Shown: positions 34,286 through 41,703 of the stretch, piece by piece
Position numbering within the stretch: the stretch's first letter is position 1
Layout of the letters: every line of letters begins with the position of its first letter
Source: an uncultured Robinsoniella sp.
GTDB lineage: Bacteria; Bacillota; Clostridia; Lachnospirales; Lachnospiraceae
Length of the DNA: 64,000 nucleotides
Reading direction: 5' to 3'
Assembly (NCBI GenBank): GCA_900540475.1
Contig: UQGG01000012.1
Location: forward strand, 62,001-126,000
Program-made: the position numbers and the translations under genes
The notes under the pieces: model-generated
Database searches by the model: none
The model's input: only the letters and a program-made list of their open reading frames with translations
Told to the model about the DNA's origin: nothing

Positions 34286-36226
34286 TTATGCCTTAGCTTT
34301 CTTTTCCTTTAAGAATAAAGAGAACTTCAATAATGAGAAGATTAAAAGTGCAAAGAAGATTAATCCAACGATCTTAGCAACACTTTCCGGGAATATTCCA
34401 CCACCTATTTTTGCAATGGCATCTCCAAGAGATCCGTCTGACATAGGAATAATAGCAAATACCGCTAAAAGAATACCAATTAAACCTTCTCCGGCAATCA
34501 GACCAGAACAATATAGAACACCGCCGTCGATGGCATTTTTCTTCTTCTTCTCGTCCATTCCCTTTTTCTTTTCAATAAATAATCTTACAAGTCCACCAGC
34601 CATCATAGGTGTGCTTAAGTGGATTGGCAGATATAAACCAACTGCAAATGGAAGTACCGGAATTCCTAATACTTCTACTACCAATGCAATAAATACACCG
34701 GCAAATACAAGGTTCCATGGTAAGTTACCGCCCATAACACCTTCTACTACCATCTTCATCAGAGTAGCCTGTGGTGCAGGAAGTTCAGCAGAGCCATATC
34801 CCCATGCTTCATTTAACAGATATAAGATACCACCGATCGCAATCGCTGCAGCTAATACACCGATGATTTCACCGATCTGCTGTTTCTTAGGGGTGGCACC
34901 TAAAATATAACCTGTCTTTAAATCCTGTGAAGTATCGCCTGCAATTGCTGCGATAATACAGATAACAGAACCGATTGCAATTGCTGCTGTCATTCCGCCC
35001 TGTCCAACCTGTCCGGTTGCTTTCAGCGCCATAGATGAAATCAACAGTGTAGCAATAGCCATACCGGAAACAGGGTTATTACTGCTTCCAATCAATCCAA
35101 CCATACGTGAAGATACGGTTGCAAAGAAGAATCCGAATACTACGATTAAAACGGCACTGAATAAGTTTACCGGAATGATCGGGATCAGCCAGATTGCAAT
35201 TGCCAGTGCAAGAATTGAAATAAAAATAACCGGCATGGAAAGATCCTGGTCAGTACGAATGCTGGAATTAGCAGCTGCGCCTTTTCCGTATCCCTTAATA
35301 GCATCCTTAAATGTTTTGATGATAAGTGGCAGCGACTTAATTAAGCTTAAGATACCGCCGCATGCTACAGCTCCTGCACCAATGTACTTAATGTAATTGG
35401 ACCAGATACCAAAAGATCCGCCCTCTTCATAGATCTGAGCGATCGGAATAGTAGCCGGGAACAATGTAACATTTGCACCAAATAATACGATTAATGGCAT
35501 TAACACAAACCAGCCAAGTACACCACCTGCAAACAGATATGATGAAATCTTTGGTCCGCAGATATAACCAACACCTAAAAGTGCTGGCAATACGTCCATA
35601 CCAACACCCGCTCCTTTGTAAGCAGGAATTTCATAATGTACTTCACTTGGGAATAATTTAAATCCGTCTGTGATAAATTTGTAAGCTGCTGCGATGCCTA
35701 AACCAGCAAATACAGTAGAGGCTTTTGCACCACCCTGCTCACCAGCTAAAAGAACTTCCGCACATGCCATACCTTCCGGATATGGAAGTGTTCCGTGTTC
35801 CTGTACAATTAAGGCTTTACGAAGTGGTACCATGAAGAGAACTCCTAATGTACCGCCGATAAATGCAATAATTGCAATTTCAAGTAAAGAAGGTGCAGCT
35901 GTTCCCCACTCTTTTGCCCACAAAAATAACGCTGGCAGAGTGAAAATAGCTCCTGCAGCTACAGACTCACCGGCAGAACCAATTGTCTGTACCATGTTGT
36001 TCTCCAATACGGAGTCTTTTCTCAAAATGACGCGGATAACGCCCATTGAGATAACGGCTGCTGGAATTGATGCAGATACGGTCATACCTACACGAAGACC
36101 AAGATACGCATTCGCGCCGCCGAACAGAACAGCCAGCAATACACCCAGGATGATGGCTGTCGGCGTAAATTCCGGTACTGACTTATCAGCAGGAATATAC
36201 GGCTTGAAACTTTGTTTTTCGTTCAT
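34286..36226 (-). CDS. OPT-family oligopeptide transporter
   Basis: 646 aa with about 14-16 membrane helices. OPT features: N-terminal GANAYLGLRVGMTVSASIPA, IGSAGESVAAGAIFTLPALF, LPYPEGMACAEVL, and a late IPVLPFAVGLYLPIHLSTPM. OPT proteins import oligopeptides or metal chelates by proton symport; the bacterial subgroup with this motif set is mostly uncharacterised. It is co-transcribed with the PqqD-like gene. A gggaga site precedes ATG 36226. Confidence 0.93.
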   Translation of the reverse strand: MNEKQSFKPYIPADKSVPEFTPTAIILGVLLAVLFGGANAYLGLRVGMTVSASIPAAVISMGVIRVILRKDSVLENNMVQTIGSAGESVAAGAIFTLPALFLWAKEWGTAAPSLLEIAIIAFIGGTLGVLFMVPLRKALIVQEHGTLPYPEGMACAEVLLAGEQGGAKASTVFAGLGIAAAYKFITDGFKLFPSEVHYEIPAYKGAGVGMDVLPALLGVGYICGPKISSYLFAGGVLGWFVLMPLIVLFGANVTLFPATIPIAQIYEEGGSFGIWSNYIKYIGAGAVACGGILSLIKSLPLIIKTFKDAIKGYGKGAAANSSIRTDQDLSMPVIFISILALAIAIWLIPIIPVNLFSAVLIVVFGFFFATVSSRMVGLIGSSNNPVSGMAIATLLISSMALKATGQVGQGGMTAAIAIGSVICIIAAIAGDTSQDLKTGYILGATPKKQQIGEIIGVLAAAIAIGGILYLLNEAWGYGSAELPAPQATLMKMVVEGVMGGNLPWNLVFAGVFIALVVEVLGIPVLPFAVGLYLPIHLSTPMMAGGLVRLFIEKKKGMDEKKKKNAIDGGVLYCSGLIAGEGLIGILLAVFAIIPMSDGSLGDAIAKIGGGIFPESVAKIVGLIFFALLIFSLLKFSLFLKEKKAKA

Positions 36227-36260
36227 GTGTCTTTCTCCCTTTATCTTTTTTGTTCGTGTT

Positions 36261-36290
36261 ATTATAACATGATTTTGTTCATAATATCAA
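36261..36290 (-). promoter_or_regulatory. SigA-type promoter of the OPT transporter operon
   Basis: Minus strand: -35 TTGATA (36285-36290), 18-bp spacer, -10 TATAAT (36261-36266). The leader to ATG 36226 is about 28 nt. Confidence 0.7.
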
Positions 36291-36417
36291 CTAATTTTAC
36301 ATAATTTCTTTAGTATTTGTTAATGTTTTTCATTTATCTTTTAGATTTGTTGGTTTTCTTTGCAACTTTTACGCAATTTTTCATATCTTATAGCATTAGA
36401 ACTTTTGGAGGTAAGTT

Positions 36418-37413
36418 ATGAAAAAAAAGCTTTTACTGCTGGCTGCTGTTACGGTTCTTCTGGCATTGACCTGTATCGGCTGTAAAAAAGAATCGGACAC
36501 ACTCACCAAAGTAACACTGAATGAAGTGGCACATTCCATCTTCTACGCACCCCAATATGTGGCAATTCAGGAAGGTTATTTTGCGGAAGAAGGAATTGAT
36601 CTGGAGCTTGTCACAGGATTTGGGGCGGACAAAACCATGACCGCCGTGGTATCGGGGGATGCCGATATCGGATTTATGGGAAGCGAATCAACCATTTACG
36701 CCTATAACGAAGGAGCCTCAGATTATGTGGTAAACTTTGCCCAGCTCACACAGCGTGCAGGAAACTTCCTGGTTGCAAGACAGGATATGCCTGATTTCAC
36801 CTGGAGTGACCTGAAAGGAAAAAATGTTCTTGGCGGCCGAAAAGGCGGTATGCCTGAAATGGTATTCGAGTACATCTTAAAACAAAACGGAATCAATCCG
36901 GCAGCTGATTTAAATATTGACCAAAGCATTGATTTTGGTTCTACCGCAGCTGCATTTTCCGGCGGTCAGGGAGACTTTACAGTGGAATTTGAACCTGGTG
37001 CCACTTCTCTTGAAAAGCAAGGCAGCGGCCACGTAGTTGCGTCTCTCGGAACGGATTCCGGTTATGTGCCTTACACCGCATACAGTGCCAAAGGCAGTTT
37101 CATCAAAAAGAATCCGGAAATTATCCAGGGATTCACCGATGCCCTGCAAAAGGGTATGGACTATGTGAACTCCCACACACCGGAAGAAATCGCAAAAATT
37201 ATTGAGCCTCAGTTTAAAGAAACAGATCTGGCAACCATTACCACCATTGTAAAACGTTATCACGAACAGGAAACCTGGAAGGATAACATGGTATTTGAAG
37301 AAAACAGTTTCAATCTGCTTCAGGATATCCTGGAAAATGCAGGAGAACTCAGCCAGCGTGCACCTTATGATAAACTGGTTAATACTAGTTTTGCCCAAAA
37401 AGCGGCAAAATAA
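36418..37413 (+). CDS. NMT1/SsuA-like substrate-binding lipoprotein
   Basis: 331 aa. Lipoprotein signal peptide with lipobox ending ALTCIGC (Cys22). The mature part has the NMT1/SsuA pattern: NEVAHSIFYAPQYVAIQEGYF, EEGIDLELVTGFGADKTMTAVVSGDADIGFMG, LKGKNVLGGRKGGMPEMVFE. Family members bind thiamine precursors, taurine/aliphatic sulfonates or nitrate for an ABC importer. No permease or ATPase gene is adjacent, so it must share one encoded elsewhere. A ggaggt site precedes the ATG, and a strong terminator follows immediately, so it is monocistronic. No TPP riboswitch was seen in the leader. Confidence 0.85.
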   Translation: MKKKLLLLAAVTVLLALTCIGCKKESDTLTKVTLNEVAHSIFYAPQYVAIQEGYFAEEGIDLELVTGFGADKTMTAVVSGDADIGFMGSESTIYAYNEGASDYVVNFAQLTQRAGNFLVARQDMPDFTWSDLKGKNVLGGRKGGMPEMVFEYILKQNGINPAADLNIDQSIDFGSTAAAFSGGQGDFTVEFEPGATSLEKQGSGHVVASLGTDSGYVPYTAYSAKGSFIKKNPEIIQGFTDALQKGMDYVNSHTPEEIAKIIEPQFKETDLATITTIVKRYHEQETWKDNMVFEENSFNLLQDILENAGELSQRAPYDKLVNTSFAQKAAK

Positions 37414-37417
37414 CAAT

Positions 37418-37454
37418 AAAATGCCATCTGCATATTTTACAGATGGCATTTTTT
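37418..37454 (+). terminator. Terminator of the substrate-binding lipoprotein gene
   Basis: AATGCCATCTG / CAGATGGCATT perfect stem with a 9-nt loop, followed by seven or more T. Confidence 0.9.
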
Positions 37455-37512
37455 TCTTCAAAACTGCCTGTTTCCTGACAAACCTCTCTTAATTCAGCCT
37501 GAAATAAGGAAT

Positions 37513-38370
37513 TTATTTTAACCCAAACTCCTGTTTCAAGGTATCTTCCATCACTTCCACAGGTGCATCAGCTCCGGTCCACAGGGTAAAATTAAGCGCT
37601 CCCTGCTGCGCCAGCATTCCAAGTCCGTTCACGGTTTTCGCCCCCCGTTTTCCGGCTTCCTGTAAGAAAAGGGTATTGGGATCATTAAACACAACATCAC
37701 TGACAGTCATATCCGCCCTTATGGTATCGTAGTTGATCATGGGCTTGTCAGATACATTTGGATACAGACCCACACAGGTGGCATTAATTAAAATGTGGGT
37801 ATCTTCCGGCACCGGATAGCTGCCCTCCCATTTCTCATATCTGCCTGCTGCTTTCGTTTTTGTATCAATCAGTTCTGCCAGTTCCCTGCCCCGTTCTTCA
37901 TTCCGGTTCACAACCGTAATCTGCGAAGCCCCATCCAGTGCACATTCCACACCGATTGCCCGTGCGGCACCTCCGGCTCCTAATATCACAATTTTCTTAT
38001 TTCGTACTGAAATCCCTTCTTTTTTAAGCGCAGTTAAAAATCCTTTCCCATCTGTATTCTCTCCAAATAGCTTTCCATTCCGGTTTAGCACTGTATTTAC
38101 GGCTCCAATAATCTCTGCCGCTTCTGACAGTTCATCCAGATAGTCCAGTACCTTCACTTTATGGGGTATCGTCAGATTAATTCCTTTCATGTCAAATGCC
38201 CGAACGGCTCTCATCGCCGTTTCCAGATCTTCTTTTTCCACTTTAATTGTCAGATACCGGTAGTTTAGACCCATTTTTTCAAATGCGGCTTCTTCCATCA
38301 CCCCGGTTGGGTTTTCATCTACCGGACACCCAAAAACACCTACCAGTTCGGAGCGGTAATTCTTTGCCAT
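37513..38370 (-). CDS. aroE: Shikimate dehydrogenase
   Basis: 285 aa from ATG 38370 (aagg site 6 nt upstream; the TTG at 38376 is rejected). Shikimate-binding NLTIPHKVKVLDYL with the catalytic Lys, GAVNTVLNRNGKLFGENTDG, NADP-binding GAGGAARAIGVECAL, and NATCVGLYPN. It reduces 3-dehydroshikimate in aromatic amino acid synthesis, or works in the reverse direction in quinate/shikimate use. Its neighbours are a beta-hydroxyacid dehydrogenase and a LysR regulator rather than other aro genes, so a catabolic or YdiB-like role is possible. Confidence 0.92.
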   Translation of the reverse strand: MAKNYRSELVGVFGCPVDENPTGVMEEAAFEKMGLNYRYLTIKVEKEDLETAMRAVRAFDMKGINLTIPHKVKVLDYLDELSEAAEIIGAVNTVLNRNGKLFGENTDGKGFLTALKKEGISVRNKKIVILGAGGAARAIGVECALDGASQITVVNRNEERGRELAELIDTKTKAAGRYEKWEGSYPVPEDTHILINATCVGLYPNVSDKPMINYDTIRADMTVSDVVFNDPNTLFLQEAGKRGAKTVNGLGMLAQQGALNFTLWTGADAPVEVMEDTLKQEFGLK

Positions 38371-38483
38371 AGTCAACCTTCTTTCTCTGTCTGGGCATTG
38401 TAAAGCACAAAGCCCGTTTTAAAATTGCTTTCTGCCAGCTGTACAGCACGCCTTAAGATGTTTTGATCCCTTAATTTCTTGTT

Positions 38484-39347
38484 TTATTTCTCGTAATATT
38501 TAATCAGTGCCTGGGTTCCAAGCTCCCCATCACCTCTTTCTTCCAGTTCCTCGTATGCGGCAAGGGTCTGCTCCAATACACCCAGTGACAGGCCATCCGC
38601 ACTTGCTTCTTCTTTTGCAAGCTTCATATCCTTGATGAAATGCTTGATAAAGAAACCAGGAGCATAATCCTGTTCCAGCATTTTACCGGCCTGCAGTTCC
38701 AGCTGTTTGCTTCCGGCTGCACCTGTAGCCACCGAATCCAGCATCGTAGGTATATCCAGTCCCTTATCCCGGGCATAGGCAAAGGCTTCACAGATGCCTG
38801 AAATGGTTCCTGCTATCATGATCTGATTCGCCATCTTGGTATGCTGTCCGCTGCCAGCACTGCCTTCCAGATGAATGTTCTTACCCATAGCCTCAAACAA
38901 TGGCAGACATGCCTGATAATCTTTTGGATCACCCCCTGCAAGTATGGAAAGGGTTCCGTTCTTTGCCCCCACATCACCGCCGGTTACCGGTGCATCCAGT
39001 GCGTAAATTCCGCGTTTTTTGGCTTCCTCATAGATTTCTATTGCCAGCTTCGGGCTGGAAGTAGTCATATCGATGACGTAAGTTCCCCTGGTGACATTTT
39101 CCAGGATCCCTTCTGCCCCAAAGTATACCTCTCTCACATCCTTTGGAAATCCCACAATAGTAATGACTGCATCACAATCTTTTACACATTCTTTAATGGA
39201 TGAGTGATACACCGCTCCCTCCCTAATTACGTCTTCTGCCTTTTCCTTATTTCTGGCGTAGATGGAAAGCTCAAACCCTGCCTTCATCAAGTTACGCACC
39301 ATGGATTTTCCCATAATTCCTACACCAATAAAACCGATTTTCTTCAT
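38484..39347 (-). CDS. Beta-hydroxyacid dehydrogenase (tartronate semialdehyde reductase / 3-hydroxyisobutyrate dehydrogenase type)
   Basis: 287 aa. N-terminal Rossmann motif FIGVGIMGKSMVRNLMKAGF, substrate-binding DAPVTGGDVGAKNGTLSILAG, catalytic Lys in AGSGQHTKMANQIMI, and KDMKLAKEEA. These enzymes oxidise 3-hydroxyacids with NAD(P); the closest named members are GarR/GlxR and MmsB. Specificity is uncertain. It lies 113 nt upstream of aroE and 114 nt downstream of the LysR gene, all on the minus strand. Confidence 0.9.
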   Translation of the reverse strand: MKKIGFIGVGIMGKSMVRNLMKAGFELSIYARNKEKAEDVIREGAVYHSSIKECVKDCDAVITIVGFPKDVREVYFGAEGILENVTRGTYVIDMTTSSPKLAIEIYEEAKKRGIYALDAPVTGGDVGAKNGTLSILAGGDPKDYQACLPLFEAMGKNIHLEGSAGSGQHTKMANQIMIAGTISGICEAFAYARDKGLDIPTMLDSVATGAAGSKQLELQAGKMLEQDYAPGFFIKHFIKDMKLAKEEASADGLSLGVLEQTLAAYEELEERGDGELGTQALIKYYEK

Positions 39348-39461
39348 GACATCTTCTCCTTAGATCCTGTTTTAAGTTAATCATTCCTTAATCCTTAAAT
39401 GCTTACTGCTCTTATGTACAATTACAATTAACTTCATTTTACCCATAAAAGAGGCAATCTG

Positions 39462-40352
39462 TCAATAGTGTGGTATGGAGGGGATTTCTTGTAGAATCTT
39501 AAGAAAATCCTGGATGGATTCCGATAAAAACTTATCTTTATGATACGCCAGATAGTTCTGATTCTCCATGTAAAGCTCTTGTACGGACAACTGTACCAGC
39601 TCTTTTCTTTCGCATTCTTTTTCAACCAGAATGTCCGGCATGATGGTAATGCCCAGATTGTTTTTGGCTGCCTGGATCAGTGCCTGGGAATTTACGCTGG
39701 TCCACACCGGATCAGCTGACAGATGATGCAGTGTCAGGGCGCTGTCAAATGTATCCCGTATGGCACTTCCCTTCTCTCTTAACAAAAGCTTCTGCCTTGC
39801 AAGTTCTTCTATTGTAATCTCTTCGCGGGATGCCAGGGGATGATCCTTAGCACACAGCACTACCAGTTTATACGAAGAAAAAGGAATGCATACCAGATTC
39901 TCTCTGGGGAAAACTCCCTCGATCAGTGCCAGATCCACTTCATTGCACAAAAGTTTTTCAGTTATGATACGGGCACTTTCCACTTCTACCCGGACGGGCG
40001 TTTTTCTCCACTGTGATTCAAATTTTCGCAAAATTGCCGGAAGCCAGAAATTCGCTATGGTTATGCTGGAACCAATATGCAGTGCCGCCTGCTCTTTCAG
40101 GGAGTCTAAACCACCTTCCAGATCATCATATAATTCCAGTATGTGTATTGCTTTATCTAAAAACAATTTTCCAAATTCATTCAGATATATCCGCTTGGAT
40201 ACCCGGTCAAAAAGGGAATTGCCGATCTTTTCTTCCAGATCATTGATTACATGGGACACAGCGGGCTGGGTCATATAGAGCTTTTTTGCTGCCTTTGTGA
40301 TATTCCCTTCTTCACATACAATCTTAAAAATACGAAGATGGCGTATCGTCAT
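39462..40352 (-). CDS. LysR-family transcriptional regulator
   Basis: 296 aa. N-terminal winged helix: RHLRIFKIVCEEGNITKAAKKLYMTQPAVSHVINDLEEKIG, then a LysR effector domain (AALHIGSSITIANFWLPAIL onwards). It belongs to the CysL/YwfK-like branch by eye. It is divergent from the chromate transporter pair, with a palindrome in the shared 147-nt region. Control of chrA1-chrA2, of the dehydrogenase/aroE genes downstream, or both, is possible. Confidence 0.92.
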   Translation of the reverse strand: MTIRHLRIFKIVCEEGNITKAAKKLYMTQPAVSHVINDLEEKIGNSLFDRVSKRIYLNEFGKLFLDKAIHILELYDDLEGGLDSLKEQAALHIGSSITIANFWLPAILRKFESQWRKTPVRVEVESARIITEKLLCNEVDLALIEGVFPRENLVCIPFSSYKLVVLCAKDHPLASREEITIEELARQKLLLREKGSAIRDTFDSALTLHHLSADPVWTSVNSQALIQAAKNNLGITIMPDILVEKECERKELVQLSVQELYMENQNYLAYHKDKFLSESIQDFLKILQEIPSIPHY

Positions 40353-40412
40353 TTTATGCTCCTCCTATTTCATGATTTTTCATTACTGTTTTATTATGAT
40401 CTATATAAAATA

Positions 40413-40448
40413 ATATAATTTTAATTATATACGATCAGCGGTTATAAT
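40413..40448 (+). promoter_or_regulatory. Palindrome and -10 region before the chromate transporter genes
   Basis: ATATAATT-TT-AATTATAT (40413-40430) is a perfect palindrome overlapping the expected -35 position of a -10 box TATAAT at 40443-40448. It is a candidate binding site for the divergent LysR regulator; AT-richness makes chance palindromes fairly likely. Confidence 0.4.
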
Positions 40449-40499
40449 GAAACTGTTACGTGTTATATTTTTAAAAATGGTGAAAAGGAGATCCCTTCT

Positions 40500-41063
40500 A
40501 TGAAAAAACTACCTTTGCTCTTATGGCTCTTTGGCGTTAATTTCTTCATCAGTGCCTTTACTTTCGGAGGCGGCTATGTAGTCATACCCATGATCCGTAA
40601 ATATTTTGTACAGAATAAGAAATTATTTCTTGAATCCGAACTTCTGGATATGGCTGCAATCGCACAGTCTTCACCCGGTGCAATTGCAGTCAATCTTTCT
40701 GTCCTTGCCGGATATCGAACCGCCGGTCTGAAAGGTGCCATTGTAAGCGGTGCAGCCTCCGTACTGCCTGCGCTGATTATCTTATCGGTAATTTCTGCGG
40801 GCTATCAGGCTTTTCGTGACAATACGGCTGTTTCCGCTGTTTTAAAGGGTATGGAGGCTGGTGTTGCCGCATTGATTGTGGATCTGGTCTACGATATGTG
40901 CCGCGGCATCTTTAAAGAAAAACGACTCTTTTTTTCTATCTTAATCCCCCTTGCATTTGTTTCCAGCTTCTTCCTGCAGATAAATGCCGCACTAATTATT
41001 GTAATCAGCGCCCTGCTCTGCCTGTTGGAATGTTATCTGCGCAGAAATGAGGTGGCGGCATGA
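40500..41063 (+). CDS. Chromate-transporter half protein, first subunit
   Basis: 187 aa, one CHR domain with about six helices. CHR motifs: FTFGGGYVVIPMIRKYFV, AIAQSSPGAIAVNLSVLAGYRTAG. Short-chain ChrA proteins work as pairs of opposite orientation. Many such pairs occur in anaerobes without chromate resistance, so the transported anion is uncertain. Its stop overlaps the ATG of the second subunit (ATGA). Confidence 0.9.
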   Translation: MKKLPLLLWLFGVNFFISAFTFGGGYVVIPMIRKYFVQNKKLFLESELLDMAAIAQSSPGAIAVNLSVLAGYRTAGLKGAIVSGAASVLPALIILSVISAGYQAFRDNTAVSAVLKGMEAGVAALIVDLVYDMCRGIFKEKRLFFSILIPLAFVSSFFLQINAALIIVISALLCLLECYLRRNEVAA

Positions 41064-41620
41064 CCGAACTATTGCTCAGATTGTTTTACCGTTTTACCCA
41101 GATTGGATTATTCAGTATCGGCGGTGGTTATGCCACAATTCCTCTGATCCAGGAACAGGTCGTACAGAGGGAACACTGGCTGACACTGCAGGAATTTACC
41201 GATATCATCACCATTTCCCAGATGACTCCTGGTCCTCTTGCCGTGAATACCTCTACTTTTACCGGTCTTCAGATCGCTGGCATTCCGGGAGCGTTGATCG
41301 CAACCCTGGGCTGTATATTATCCGGCTTTTTGATTTCTATTTTCCTGTATCGCTTTTTCCATAAACACCGCAATAATCATTATATTTTTCAGGTATTAAA
41401 TGGATTAAAAGCTGTTTCAGCCGGTCTGATTGCCTCCTCTGCCGCTGTTATTCTGATGATCTCATTTTTTGGCACCTCAGAATTGGAAGTTTCAGCCTTC
41501 CAACCGAATCTTATAGCCTGTATCATTTTTGGTTTCTGCCTGATCCTGCTCCGTAAATGGAAAATGAATCCGATACTGGTGATGGTTCTGGCAGGCTTTG
41601 CAGGTTATTTTATCTATTGA
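41060..41620 (+). CDS. Chromate-transporter half protein, second subunit
   Basis: 186 aa, one CHR domain: FSIGGGYATIPLIQEQVV, ITISQMTPGPLAVNTSTFTGLQIAG. It is the partner of the preceding half protein, coupled through the ATGA overlap with gaggtgg as ribosome-binding site. Together they equal one full-length ChrA. The pair is divergent from a LysR gene. Confidence 0.9.
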   Translation: MTELLLRLFYRFTQIGLFSIGGGYATIPLIQEQVVQREHWLTLQEFTDIITISQMTPGPLAVNTSTFTGLQIAGIPGALIATLGCILSGFLISIFLYRFFHKHRNNHYIFQVLNGLKAVSAGLIASSAAVILMISFFGTSELEVSAFQPNLIACIIFGFCLILLRKWKMNPILVMVLAGFAGYFIY

Positions 41621-41640
41621 TCTGCTGCCGCTTCAATTGA

Positions 41641-41677
41641 AACAGCCGGCTGGATTTTAACGATCCAACCGGCTGTT
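41641..41677. terminator. Bidirectional hairpin between chromate transporter and SBP genes
   Basis: AACAGCCGG / CCGGCTGTT pair perfectly, with TGGAT/ATCCA inside. It lies between convergent genes; the adjacent T runs are short. Confidence 0.65.
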
Positions 41678-41703
41678 ATATTTACCTTTTCTTATTTCAC
41701 TCT

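Noticed and set aside
34053..34910. A 285-codon plus-strand frame rich in Ile, Pro and Ser.
   Set aside because: Antisense shadow of the OPT transporter and PqqD-like genes; composition reflects the reverse complement of membrane codons.
36227..36417. Leader of the NMT1-like gene considered as a TPP riboswitch.
   Set aside because: The CUGAGA and ACCUGAU-type core sequences are absent; the region is simply AT-rich.
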